This document shows, in pieces, positions 21,618-30,325 of a DNA stretch of 30,501 bases. The notes beneath the pieces were generated by a model. That model was not told the DNA's origin. It made no database searches and saw nothing but the letters and a program-made list of their open reading frames with translations. The position numbers and the translations under genes are program-made. Position 1 is the first letter of the stretch. The number at the start of each line of letters is the position of its first letter. Origin of the DNA: CAYGZC01 sp964354225 (GTDB taxonomy: Bacteria > Bacteroidota > Ignavibacteria > UBA10030 > SZUA-254); NCBI GenBank assembly GCA_964354225.1, contig CAYGZC010000217.1:1-30501 (forward strand), in the 5' to 3' direction.

Positions 21618-22082
21618 ATGTTAACACAAGAAAATCTAAATAAAATTCAAGCATTGAAGAAACAATTTCCGGACGTGAAGTCATTAACGATTCCAGCACT
21701 TCACATTGCACAGGAACAGTATGGTTGGATTTCAGAAGAAACTATGAGAGAAGTTGCTCAGGTGCTCGATGTACTGGAGAATCATGTTATAGGTGTGGCG
21801 ACGTTCTACACAATGTTTAATAAGAAGCCGGTAGGGGAGTATCACATCCAGATTTGCACGAATGTCTCCTGCCAATTGCTTGGTGCTGAAAAGATTTCTG
21901 ATTACATCTGTAATAAACTGAACATCAAAGTTGGCGAAACCACACTCGATAACAAATTTACCCTATCGGAAGTTGAATGTCTCGGTTCATGCGGAACTGC
22001 ACCTATGATGCAAGTGAATAACGATTACCATGAAAATCTCACTACTGAAAAAATCGACAAGCTCTTGACCGAATTAAAATAG
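21618..22082 (+). CDS. nuoE: NADH-quinone oxidoreductase subunit E
   Basis: The thioredoxin-like [2Fe-2S] subunit of the NADH-input module. The 154-residue protein has the N1a ligands C80 and C85 (ICTNVSCQLLG) and C121 and C125 (VECLGSCGTAPM), the C-x4-C...C-x3-C pattern of NuoE. The N-terminal helical part has the typical ALHIAQEQYGWIS and VIGVATFYTMF. Its length is normal. The ATG follows an A-rich stretch with no Shine-Dalgarno sequence, and nuoF begins 3 bp after the stop. Confidence 0.96.
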   Translation: MLTQENLNKIQALKKQFPDVKSLTIPALHIAQEQYGWISEETMREVAQVLDVLENHVIGVATFYTMFNKKPVGEYHIQICTNVSCQLLGAEKISDYICNKLNIKVGETTLDNKFTLSEVECLGSCGTAPMMQVNNDYHENLTTEKIDKLLTELK

Positions 22083-22085
22083 TAT

Positions 22086-23390
22086 ATGACAGAATTTTCA
22101 GAAAAAATCCTTCTACCTTTTATCATAAACCTTCATCGGATTGATGTATATGAACAGAATGGAGGTTATCAGGCACTTCGTAAAGTTGTACAGATGAAAC
22201 CTGAAAATGTAACAGAAGAGGTGAAGAAATCCAATCTTAAAGGTAGAGGTGGTGCGTGTTTTCCCACTGGACTAAAGTGGACGTTCATGCCTCAGGAATC
22301 CACCAAACCGAAATATCTTTGTGCTAATGGTGATGAGGGTGAGCCGGGGACATTCAAAGATCGGCAGATATTCGAATTCAATCCGCATCTCTTCATCGAG
22401 GGTAGTTTAATCGCTGCATATGCAATGGGTGTCCAAACGATTTATGTTTATATCCGCGGTGAGTATACCAAATGGATTAACCTTCTTCAGAACGCGATCG
22501 ATGATGCCTATGCAAAGAATTATATTGGCAAGAATATTTTGGGCACGAATTTCTGTACTGAGATGTACATCTTCAAAGGTGCGGGTGCTTACATTTGTGG
22601 TGAAGAATCTTCCCTGATGAATTCGATCGAGGGTGATCGTGGTTACCCACGTGTGAAGCCACCGTTCCCTGCCCAGAATGGTTTATGGGGATGCCCAACA
22701 ACAATCAATAATATAGAAACACTCTCAAACGTTCCCATTATAATCAATAGAGGATGGGAGTGGTACTCAAAGATTGGTGCACCGAAACATCCCGGAACAC
22801 TTTTGTTTGGTGTAAGTGGTCATGTGAACAAACCCGGCGTATATGAATTGCCTACCGGTGTGTTACTTACCGATTTGATTTACAAGTATGCTGGTGGTGT
22901 TTCGTGGAATAAAAAAATCAAAGCGGTCATACCAGGCGGTTCATCAACCATGTGGTTACGCGGTGAAGAGCTTGCCGGTGTTCGGATGGACGCCGAGTCT
23001 TTGAAAGCTGTCGGGACTTCGATAGGAACCGGTGGAGTCATCGTGATGGATGAAGATACAGACGTACTAAAAGTTCTTGCTCGCATTACTCATTTCTATC
23101 ACCATGAATCATGTGGACAATGTACACCATGCCGAGAGGGCTGCGGATGGATGGAGAAAATTTTAAAGCGATTTTTAACTGGTGATGGAACTACCAAAGA
23201 CATCGACCTCCTATTAAGCATTGCCAACAACATTGAAGGAAACACTATTTGCGCATTAGGTGATGCTGCAGCTTGGCCCATTCAAAGTGTAATAAAAAAA
23301 CTCAGAGATGAATTTGAGAGACTGGTGAGAAGAACTCCCACCGAAAAGAAATATGTTCCACCTCCGCACCTTGTCAAGATTAACGCTTAG
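22086..23390 (+). CDS. nuoF: NADH-quinone oxidoreductase subunit F
   Basis: The NADH- and FMN-binding subunit carrying [4Fe-4S] cluster N3; 434 residues, normal length. The FMN/NADH glycine-rich part is GRGGACFPTGLKW (53-65), then CANGDEGEPGTFKDR and YICGEESSLMNSIEGDRG. A SLBB part follows (about 240-300), and then the cluster ligands C343, C346 and C349 (ESCGQCTPCREG) with C389 (NTICALGD). Residue 58 is Cys where the family nearly always has Gly (GGAGFPTG). No nuoG follows: the next gene runs from the other strand, and the two stop codons overlap by 4 bp. Confidence 0.97.
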   Translation: MTEFSEKILLPFIINLHRIDVYEQNGGYQALRKVVQMKPENVTEEVKKSNLKGRGGACFPTGLKWTFMPQESTKPKYLCANGDEGEPGTFKDRQIFEFNPHLFIEGSLIAAYAMGVQTIYVYIRGEYTKWINLLQNAIDDAYAKNYIGKNILGTNFCTEMYIFKGAGAYICGEESSLMNSIEGDRGYPRVKPPFPAQNGLWGCPTTINNIETLSNVPIIINRGWEWYSKIGAPKHPGTLLFGVSGHVNKPGVYELPTGVLLTDLIYKYAGGVSWNKKIKAVIPGGSSTMWLRGEELAGVRMDAESLKAVGTSIGTGGVIVMDEDTDVLKVLARITHFYHHESCGQCTPCREGCGWMEKILKRFLTGDGTTKDIDLLLSIANNIEGNTICALGDAAAWPIQSVIKKLRDEFERLVRRTPTEKKYVPPPHLVKINA

Positions 23391-23815
23391 TTATCCCCTC
23401 GAACTCCCTCTTTAATCCAGATTATCATGCCGTTTATTTGGTTGTCGTTCAGTTTCGGTCGATTGATAGGCATTTGTTCTACACCGGATAATTTGCCTTT
23501 TAACGCCAATATAAGGCGACTATTCTCGGGTGTGCTAAAGTTGATTATATCAAGTCTTTGCCTAAAATCTTCGTAGGTTTCTAAATTTAATGGATTTAAT
23601 TTTCCTGCTGGATTTTCACCTGCATGGCATCCACCAGGAATGGCGCAGACATGTAGGAATATCGGTTCAACATGATCATGGTAACTCACATTCTTGGCAG
23701 GAAAAACAATTTGTGATATATCGAAATTTGTGATATCATCTTTGCACTTCAGTGAGCCCAAGATAAAAAGAATAAAGCCGGCAAATAACAGGAATACTTT
23801 TAATCGATTATTCAT
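23387..23815 (-). CDS. Small cytochrome-c-like lipoprotein candidate with CX5CH motif
   Basis: A 142-residue exported protein. The N-terminus VFLLFAGFILFILGSLKC reads as a lipoprotein signal with Cys24 as lipid-bearing residue, although Lys at -1 is unusual outside Bacteroidota. The mature part has HDHVEPIFLHVCAIPGGCHAG, in which C57 and C63-H64 form C-x5-C-H instead of the normal heme c motif C-x2-C-H. It continues with LNLETYEDF, SRLILALKGK, MPINRP and MIIWIKEGV, the order seen in the short c-type cytochrome-like domains of Bacteroidota and Planctomycetes surface proteins (Met115 as possible axial ligand). The two cysteines may bind heme or form a disulfide; this is open. It lies 5 bp after the DUF4013 gene and overlaps the end of nuoF. 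Confidence 0.7.
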   Translation of the reverse strand: MNNRLKVFLLFAGFILFILGSLKCKDDITNFDISQIVFPAKNVSYHDHVEPIFLHVCAIPGGCHAGENPAGKLNPLNLETYEDFRQRLDIINFSTPENSRLILALKGKLSGVEQMPINRPKLNDNQINGMIIWIKEGVRGDN

Positions 23816-23820
23816 ATTTT

Positions 23821-24477
23821 TTATTGATTTTGTAAAGATATTGCAATTTGTCCGTAGAGATGGAATCTGACAAGAGAAACATAAAACGAAGTGAATAGAA
23901 TTCCCACTATAAAAAAAATTATACCGATGCTGGCGAGCAGATCAATAGCAAAGCAGAGTGCAACTACAACAATAACATCTTGCCAGCATTGTTTAAATAA
24001 ATTCACTACTCTACCGATTCGTAAACCATCACCGATACTTTCTCGCTCCGCAAATTGAATCGAGATTATAGGTGTCATCAGAGCTATGATGAGTGAGTAA
24101 GGAAGTCCAACCAAGAAAATAATTATCATTAGGGCACTGCTATCTGCGAATTCCAGAAAAGTCATACCTTGAAAAAGATAGAGCAATATCATGAGAAAGA
24201 TTGGAATCAGAATAAGCATTAATGGAATATAATATATTAAAAGCGTTACGAGGTATTTTAATCCAAGAATAAATTTAACACCAACATCTTTCCAATCGGG
24301 GAGAGGGTATTTTTCACCTCGTTTCTGCCGCTGCATCAACTCGATATAGTAACCATAGACAACCGGAATTCCGATCAAGAAGATTGAAAGAAATGTGAAT
24401 AACACTCCCATTAAAATTTTAATACTCCAATCCGGATCTTTGAAAATAAATGTGAATGCTTCACTGATGTTTTTCAC
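23821..24477 (-). CDS. DUF4013 domain membrane protein
   Basis: A 218-residue polytopic membrane protein of unknown function. The opening FTFIFKDPDWSIKILMGVLF and GYYIELMQRQKRGEKYPLPDW are the DUF4013 signature (D-x-x-W-x-x-K-I-L, then L-P-x-W). About five to six hydrophobic segments follow, including IYYIPLMLILIPIFLMILLY and a long C-terminal one. It is the first gene of a pair with the CX5CH protein (5 bp gap), divergent from the histidine kinase. No catalytic motif is visible; it is likely an inner-membrane protein. Confidence 0.82.
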   Translation of the reverse strand: MKNISEAFTFIFKDPDWSIKILMGVLFTFLSIFLIGIPVVYGYYIELMQRQKRGEKYPLPDWKDVGVKFILGLKYLVTLLIYYIPLMLILIPIFLMILLYLFQGMTFLEFADSSALMIIIFLVGLPYSLIIALMTPIISIQFAERESIGDGLRIGRVVNLFKQCWQDVIVVVALCFAIDLLASIGIIFFIVGILFTSFYVSLVRFHLYGQIAISLQNQ

Positions 24478-24509
24478 TGTATTTCGTACCTTATTATCTT
24501 ATCGTTGAT

Positions 24510-24541
24510 GAAATCTACATAAATATTTTTAATTGAGCAAT
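24510..24541 (-). promoter_or_regulatory. Weak candidate promoter for the DUF4013 gene
   Basis: On the minus strand ATTG (24541-24538), 20 nt, TAGATTTC (24517-24510): 3 of 4 and 5 of 6 defined bases. The transcription start would be about 28 nt before the ATG. It partly overlaps the plus-strand candidate, so the two divergent promoters would share DNA. Confidence 0.27.
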
Positions 24542-24564
24542 AAAGGTAAAATATAATATGTTTT
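24532..24564 (+). promoter_or_regulatory. Candidate promoter for the histidine kinase-rodZ-ligA unit
   Basis: ATTG (24532-24535), 21 nt, TATGTTTT (24557-24564): 3 of 4 and 5 of 6 defined bases of the Bacteroidota pattern. A sigma-70-like TATAAT also lies at 24552-24557, without a good -35. The leader would be about 50 nt. Confidence 0.33.
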
Positions 24565-24618
24565 TCAAGAATACGTCAGATTGATACTAATCTCTTTTCT
24601 TCTTACATTTCAGATAAG

Positions 24619-26883
24619 ATGTTGATGATGCGAACCTTTTTTATTGGAATAAAAGTATTCTTTAAGTCGATGGGACTTGTAGAGCAAGCGCAGGTTGTTG
24701 CCTCTACTGCGGTAATTATTGCTATGATTACGATTATCACTGTACGCTTGGTCGCGGGTGAGAGTCTTGGAACTTTGGATTTTATTACAGTGGTAACTAT
24801 TGGTGTCTTTGGTTATGTGAGTATATTCTTCTCTCTGAAATATGGAAGAACCCTCGAAGCTCAGCGACGAGAGCTTCTTGAGTTGAACACAATTTCGGAT
24901 GCTGTAAATTATTCTGTTGATCTGAATTATGTTCTCGATTCTGCACTGATCAGAGTTATGCAGCTTATGCACGCCGATTGTGGGTGGATCTACATCCAGG
25001 AAAATCAAACAGTCACACTCAAGCATTTATACGGAACAACGGCGAAGCTCTTCCCCGATGGCCTCGATTCCAATAATGAAGTGTTGTCGTGGGTACAACT
25101 GCCCGGCGTTCATCAAGCCGACGATCAAATTATAAGTTATTGTACCACTGAGGAATTCAAACAAGAAGGATTAAAAATTTTAGCATGGATTCCTCTGGTA
25201 AGGCAAGGTATATTTGCCGGTGTTTTGATTATCGGTGGTAGAGACGCAAGAAAGTTCGGTGCAAAAAAAATTGCTATAATACAAGCGTTTGGAAATCAAA
25301 TAAGTATGGCATTAAACAATGCATACCTATTCGAGCAGGTGAAGGAATCGGAGCGACAATATGCGGACCTCTATGAGAATTCACCCGACATGTATCATAG
25401 TGTCGACAGACGCGGCATCATTATTAGCTGTAATCAAACAGAAAGTCAATTATTAGGGATTTCAAAAGAAGCAATTATTGGTCACCCCCTGTTAAATCTG
25501 TATCCTCCTGCACAACACAAGCAAGTTGAAATGAATTTAATGAAAATATTTGAGCACGTTCAGGAATTAAAAGGGATTGAGGAACAGATGCGAAAAGCTG
25601 ATGGAACACTTATCGATGTCAGTCTCAGCACATCACTTGTATATGATGCCGATGGAAAGCCATCAATGGCCCGGATGGTGTTACGGGATATCACCGAAAA
25701 GAAAAAGATGGAAGCGAAAATTCTTCAGGCACAAAAGATCGATAGCATCGGAAATTTAGCAGGTGGAATTGCGCACGATTTTAATAACATTCTAACAGCT
25801 ATCCTTGGTTCTGCATCGATTATGCGCAGGCGTATCTTAGATGATAAGCGATTGTTGAAGTATGTGGATCTCATCGAAACAACTTCACGACGTGGAGCTG
25901 CGATTACCCGGCAGTTACTCACTTTCTCACGCAAAAGTAATCCACATGTGGCTCCGATCGATGTGATTTCGATAGTCGATCAAACAATTAAATTATTTGA
26001 GGTAACTACTCCTAGAACAATCCATATCAAATATGATTTGTCAGCTGAGCCGTTGATCGTTAATGGTGATGAAGGACAGCTTCAGCAAGCATTATTGAAT
26101 TTATGTATCAATGCGAGGGATGCGATGACGAATGGTGGCATTCTCGTAATTAATTGTTGCAATGCTGTGGTTGATGCTGAAGAATCGAAAAACATTACCG
26201 ATGGACATCCCGGCGATTATGTTATGATTTCCGTTGCAGATTCGGGGGTGGGAATTCCTCGGGATATTATAAATCGGATTTATGAGCCGTTCTTCACAAC
26301 AAAAGAGCAGGGAAAAGGAACAGGACTAGGACTCTCAGTTGTCTATGGTGTCATAAAAAGTCATAATGGATATATCAATGTTAGCAGTGAGGTGAACAGC
26401 GGAACACTTTTCACAATTTATTTACCTCGCGTAATCGATCATCAGGTTACGAGGGAACTGCAGAGCAGGCAATCTGGAATCGTTGGCGGCTCGGAAAGAA
26501 TTTTATTGATCGAGGATGAGATTTCAGTAGGAGAGATCGGAGCTGAGATTCTAAGCGAATTGGGATATAAAATAGAAATTGTACACAACGGAAGAGAAGC
26601 GATGGATAAGTTAGAATCGGACACTCAAAAGTTTGATTTATTAATTTTAGATATGAATATGCCTCGTATGGGCGGGCGAGCAACGTTTGATTATATCAAA
26701 CAAAAATATCCGTCACTAAAAGTTCTTGTTTGCAGTGGTTACAGTGCTATTATGCTGGATGATGGAAAATTTACACAACAAATCAATGGTTTTATCCAAA
26801 AACCGTACGAACTGGATGATCTTGCGTATAAAGTTCGCTCGATCATCGATTTGCCGGCTAAATCAGTTTTGTCTGTTCATTAA
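24619..26883 (+). CDS. Hybrid sensor histidine kinase (GAF-PAS-HisKA-HATPase-REC)
   Basis: A 754-residue membrane-bound sensor kinase with its own receiver domain. Domains in order: two membrane helices (about 23-45 and 54-72), GAF (about 90-235), PAS with PAC (about 243-362), HisKA with H386 in GGIAHDFNNILTA, HATPase (about 470-603: N box LLNLCINARDAM, G1 ADSGVGIP, G2 GKGTGLGLSVVYG) and REC (about 627-742). The REC acidic pair is E632/D633, the phospho-acceptor is D678 (LILDMNMP) and the invariant Lys is K728 (QKPY). The H-box form HDFNN is that of the NtrB-like/HisKA_4 class common in stand-alone PAS kinases. There is no partner regulator with an output domain next to it. The rodZ-like gene follows after 21 bp. 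The signal sensed is unknown. Confidence 0.95.
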   Translation: MLMMRTFFIGIKVFFKSMGLVEQAQVVASTAVIIAMITIITVRLVAGESLGTLDFITVVTIGVFGYVSIFFSLKYGRTLEAQRRELLELNTISDAVNYSVDLNYVLDSALIRVMQLMHADCGWIYIQENQTVTLKHLYGTTAKLFPDGLDSNNEVLSWVQLPGVHQADDQIISYCTTEEFKQEGLKILAWIPLVRQGIFAGVLIIGGRDARKFGAKKIAIIQAFGNQISMALNNAYLFEQVKESERQYADLYENSPDMYHSVDRRGIIISCNQTESQLLGISKEAIIGHPLLNLYPPAQHKQVEMNLMKIFEHVQELKGIEEQMRKADGTLIDVSLSTSLVYDADGKPSMARMVLRDITEKKKMEAKILQAQKIDSIGNLAGGIAHDFNNILTAILGSASIMRRRILDDKRLLKYVDLIETTSRRGAAITRQLLTFSRKSNPHVAPIDVISIVDQTIKLFEVTTPRTIHIKYDLSAEPLIVNGDEGQLQQALLNLCINARDAMTNGGILVINCCNAVVDAEESKNITDGHPGDYVMISVADSGVGIPRDIINRIYEPFFTTKEQGKGTGLGLSVVYGVIKSHNGYINVSSEVNSGTLFTIYLPRVIDHQVTRELQSRQSGIVGGSERILLIEDEISVGEIGAEILSELGYKIEIVHNGREAMDKLESDTQKFDLLILDMNMPRMGGRATFDYIKQKYPSLKVLVCSGYSAIMLDDGKFTQQINGFIQKPYELDDLAYKVRSIIDLPAKSVLSVH

Positions 26884-26904
26884 TTTAAGGCCTTAGAGAG
26901 TTCA

Positions 26905-27729
26905 ATGAAAATAATTGGTGAGAAATTACGCGTCGCTCGTGAAGCTTCTGGTCGGTCAATCGATGATATCGCTCTGGCAACACGAATTAACCGCCAATTC
27001 CTCATTGATATCGAACAAGGTACACCTCCGGCTCTTCCAAAGACGTACATCCGTGCTTTTATTGCAGACTACGCGCGTGAGGTTGGGCTAAATCCCGTTG
27101 ACTTACTCATTGAATCTGAATCCAGTGTCTCGATGACTGGTACTTCAGACCCCAGTTATAAAGCAGCGGTTGATGGTGAAGAATTATCGCACTTAACATC
27201 CACCACACCTCAATATGTCCCGATAAAAAAGTTTCATAAACACCAGTTCCGAGTTTTACTAATCGTTATTGTTTTTATAGTGGCTGGGTTTATTATTACT
27301 ATCTTTTGGATGCGCCGAGAGAACACTCCGAAACCCATTCAAGAAATATCATTTTCTGAAGTTGTTAAAGAACAAGAACAGCGAATAAATCCGTTAGTAA
27401 ATAATATCGATTCCATCAAAGCAGACGCTTTGCCTTCCCAAACAGAAGTCCGCAACGATAGTCTCTTCCTTGAAGGTATTGCGAGTGAGAGTGTTTGGGT
27501 TCGAATAGTGATAGACGGAAATCCTGCAATTGAATATGCACTCCCACGATTTTATAAGAAGCAGTGGAAAGCAAAAAAATCGTTCATAATCTCGATGGGA
27601 AACGCGGCAGGGATTTCCTTTGCTTTAAACGGACAGAAAATGGGTTCGCTCAGCCCAACAAAACGTCCGATGAAGAATGTTGCTATAAATTGGGAGACGC
27701 TGGGTAAAATCAAGAACAGATATCCATAG
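26905..27729 (+). CDS. rodZ: RodZ-like helix-turn-helix membrane protein
   Basis: A 274-residue bitopic protein with the RodZ layout. A cytoplasmic helix-turn-helix domain (1-70: GEKLRVAREASGRSIDDIA and YIRAFIADYAREVGLNP) is followed by a linker, one membrane helix (116-136), a short spacer and a periplasmic DUF4115 domain (about 188-270: LEGIASESVWVRIVIDG, FALNGQKMG). RodZ binds the MreB cytoskeleton and helps keep rod shape; no mreB is in the window. The HTH usually does not bind DNA in this family. It sits between the kinase and ligA with gaps of 21 and 10 bp. Identity rests on architecture, so a RodZ-like regulator is the alternative. Confidence 0.85.
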   Translation: MKIIGEKLRVAREASGRSIDDIALATRINRQFLIDIEQGTPPALPKTYIRAFIADYAREVGLNPVDLLIESESSVSMTGTSDPSYKAAVDGEELSHLTSTTPQYVPIKKFHKHQFRVLLIVIVFIVAGFIITIFWMRRENTPKPIQEISFSEVVKEQEQRINPLVNNIDSIKADALPSQTEVRNDSLFLEGIASESVWVRIVIDGNPAIEYALPRFYKKQWKAKKSFIISMGNAAGISFALNGQKMGSLSPTKRPMKNVAINWETLGKIKNRYP

Positions 27730-27739
27730 GAATCAAACG

Positions 27740-29761
27740 ATGAAAGGTGTTGATCGTTCAATAATTCAAAGGGCTGAACAACTGCGGAAAGAACTCCACA
27801 AGCATGATTATTTGTATTATGTTCTTGCAGAACCGGAAATATCGGATGAACAGTACGATAAACTCATGCGTGAGCTTCAAGACCTTGAAACAAAATATCC
27901 CCAGCTTATTACACCAGATTCTCCTACCCAGCGAGTAGGTGGGGAGCCAACCAAAGAATTTCCAACCGTTACTTATGAAATTCCTATGTTGAGTCTTTCG
28001 AACACCTACTCCGAAGAGGATATTCGTGATTTTGATCGCAGAGTAAAATCACTTTTACCCCGGCAACCATTCAGATATGTATGTGAGCTAAAGTTTGATG
28101 GAGTATCGCTAAGTCTTAAATATGTTGACGGTGTGCTAACATCAGGGGCAACCCGCGGCGATGGTATGCAAGGTGATAACATCACATCAAATGTACGAAC
28201 CATTCGTTCGATTCCGCTTCGACTGAATACCAATGATAAATCCGCTTTTAGCTGTGAAGTTCGCGGTGAAGTAATTATGCATCGGTCGGATTTCCAGCGC
28301 ATGAATGAGGAGAAAGAGCTTGCAGGAGAAAAGCTTTTTGCCAACCCCCGGAATTCGGTAGCAGGAACTTTGAAATTGCAGGATCCAAAGATCGTTACAA
28401 CGCGTCCACTAAGATTTTATGGATATGCACTCCTTTCATCGGAACCGATATTCAAGACCCATTATGAAAATCTCCAATTCCTCAAAAAGATTGGATTCTT
28501 AGTTGATAGCCATGCAAAACGTGTTAATGATATTGAGGGAGTGATAAATCATTGGAAGGAATTGGAAATAAAAAGAGACACATTACCATTTGATATAGAT
28601 GGCATAGTCGTGAAGATTGATTCACTTGAACAGCAAGATATTTTAGGAACTATTGCTAAAAGTCCTCGTTGGGCAATTGCATGTAAGTTTACATCGAGGA
28701 AAGCAGAGACAAAACTCAAAGATATTCGTTTACAGGTCGGTCGTACCGGAACTATCACACCTGTTGCAGACCTTGAACCTGTTTTTATTGGCGGAACGAC
28801 TGTAAGTCGTGCTTCGCTTTACAACGAGGATTACATTCTAGAAAAAGATATTCGGATTGGTGATACAGTTGTTGTTGAGCGCGGAGGAGATGTGATTCCA
28901 AAAGTGACTGCGGTTGTAACGGAGAAGCGATCTAAAGGGAGTAAGCCATATTCATTCCCTGTCAAATGTCCGGAATGCGGCTCGATTCTTGTCCGCTTTG
29001 AAGGGGAAGTAAATTTATTTTGTGAAAATAGTGAGTGCCCGAGGCAAATACGTGGTCGCATCGAACACTGGGCTGCACGCGGCGCGATGGATATTGAAGG
29101 TCTCGGAGAGGCAATTGTTGATCAGTTGGTCGCAAATAAATTCGTACACAATGTTTCTGATTTATATGAGCCACATAAATATAAAGCGAAGTTGATTGGT
29201 CTTGAACGATGGGGTGAAAAAAGCGTTCAGAATTTATTAAATGGCATTGAAAGAAGCAAAGAACGTCCATTTAATTGTGTTCTCTACTCGCTTGGTATTC
29301 GCCATGTCGGTACTACCGTTGCTCAAGTCCTTGCCGATCATTTTTCCTCAATTGATAAGTTGATGGATGCTTCACAGAAAGAATTGCAGACCGTTCATGA
29401 GATTGGACCGAAGATCGCAGAAAGTATCTGGCGCTTTTTAAAGGATACCCATAACCGGAAAATAATTGAGCGATTAAAAATAGCAGGTTTGAAATTTAAC
29501 GCTGATAAGAAAAAAATAAGTGGGGAACTGTCGGGGAAATCATTCGTTATTACCGGGACTCTTTCATCTATGAAGCGGGATAGAGCGAAGGTGTTAATCG
29601 AAGAACAGGGCGGGAAGGTTGTCTCGACTGTTTCAAAATATATTGATATATTGATAGTAGGTGAAGATGCCGGCTCGAAGCTTGAACAAGCTAAAAAGTT
29701 TGGTATCGAATTGTGGGACGAAAAAAAGTTCTTATCAGTCATAAAGTATAAAAAAGGATAA
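27740..29761 (+). CDS. ligA: NAD-dependent DNA ligase
   Basis: Seals nicks in duplex DNA during replication and repair, using NAD+ to form a lysyl-AMP. The 673-residue protein is complete. An N-terminal Ia domain (HDYLYYVLAEPEISDEQYD) precedes the adenylation domain with K118 in CELKFDGVS. The OB fold follows (GRTGTITPVADLEPV), then a four-Cys zinc finger (C410, C413, C428, C433), helix-hairpin-helix repeats (about 440-590) and a C-terminal BRCT (about 597-670: GKSFVITGTLSSMKRDRAK). All motifs are intact. The start has AGGA 8 nt upstream, and the gene is 10 bp after rodZ and 4 bp before the next gene, so it belongs to the same unit. Confidence 0.97.
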   Translation: MKGVDRSIIQRAEQLRKELHKHDYLYYVLAEPEISDEQYDKLMRELQDLETKYPQLITPDSPTQRVGGEPTKEFPTVTYEIPMLSLSNTYSEEDIRDFDRRVKSLLPRQPFRYVCELKFDGVSLSLKYVDGVLTSGATRGDGMQGDNITSNVRTIRSIPLRLNTNDKSAFSCEVRGEVIMHRSDFQRMNEEKELAGEKLFANPRNSVAGTLKLQDPKIVTTRPLRFYGYALLSSEPIFKTHYENLQFLKKIGFLVDSHAKRVNDIEGVINHWKELEIKRDTLPFDIDGIVVKIDSLEQQDILGTIAKSPRWAIACKFTSRKAETKLKDIRLQVGRTGTITPVADLEPVFIGGTTVSRASLYNEDYILEKDIRIGDTVVVERGGDVIPKVTAVVTEKRSKGSKPYSFPVKCPECGSILVRFEGEVNLFCENSECPRQIRGRIEHWAARGAMDIEGLGEAIVDQLVANKFVHNVSDLYEPHKYKAKLIGLERWGEKSVQNLLNGIERSKERPFNCVLYSLGIRHVGTTVAQVLADHFSSIDKLMDASQKELQTVHEIGPKIAESIWRFLKDTHNRKIIERLKIAGLKFNADKKKISGELSGKSFVITGTLSSMKRDRAKVLIEEQGGKVVSTVSKYIDILIVGEDAGSKLEQAKKFGIELWDEKKFLSVIKYKKG

Positions 29762-29765
29762 GATA

Positions 29766-30305
29766 ATGTTTGAAGGTGCATTAGCATATTTAGGATTACA
29801 GTTTGCAAAGTTTCAATTTCGAAATGAATTCGATCAGGTGCAGCTGCTAACTGATTTTTTTCGAGGGGCGGATAACATCCTGATTACACTTCCGGTTGGT
29901 TACGAAGACGCAATTATTGCAGGAAACGCGTTGAGAAATTTTCGTGAAAGGATGTCTAATATCCACCTGACCGTTGTTCATAATAGCACACGAGAAACGG
30001 CTTTAGCGAATTTTCCAAAGTGTGAAGTTGTCCGACTTGATCCGATGGATATAAATAAATTTTCTTTGCCAACAAAAGCCGTATTACAGCGTACTTTCAC
30101 AAAAGAATTCGATGTTGCAATCGATCTCAATCTTGATTTCGTCCTGCATACTGCGTATATTTGCAAAGCATCCCGTGCCAAGGTTCGCGTCGGTTTTGCG
30201 AGCCAAGTATCGGATTTGTTTTTCAATGTTCATCTTAAATTTAATAAACAACGAACACCGCAAGCGCTTTATGAAAAGTTTGCTGAGTGTCTAGCGATGT
30301 TCTAA
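29766..30305 (+). CDS. GT9/DUF6913-like single-domain protein
   Basis: A 179-residue protein of one Rossmann-like domain. Readable features are NILITLPVGYEDAIIAGNAL (32-51), a strand HLTVVHN, then FDVAIDLNLDFVLHTAYICKA (about 115-135) and AKVRVGFASQVSDLFFNVHL. The first part resembles the N-terminal half of GT9 heptosyltransferases, with their (F/W)DxxIDL and xRxG patterns. The second half, with SRAKVRVGF and a final short helix, also resembles Bacteroidota DUF6913 proteins. The C-terminal donor-sugar domain of GT9 is absent, so a glycosyltransferase activity is doubtful. Its ribosome binding site (AAAGGATAAG) lies in the ligA end, and a STAS gene follows 20 bp on. Confidence 0.6.
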   Translation: MFEGALAYLGLQFAKFQFRNEFDQVQLLTDFFRGADNILITLPVGYEDAIIAGNALRNFRERMSNIHLTVVHNSTRETALANFPKCEVVRLDPMDINKFSLPTKAVLQRTFTKEFDVAIDLNLDFVLHTAYICKASRAKVRVGFASQVSDLFFNVHLKFNKQRTPQALYEKFAECLAMF

Positions 30306-30325
30306 TTAATACATATGGAGATTTA

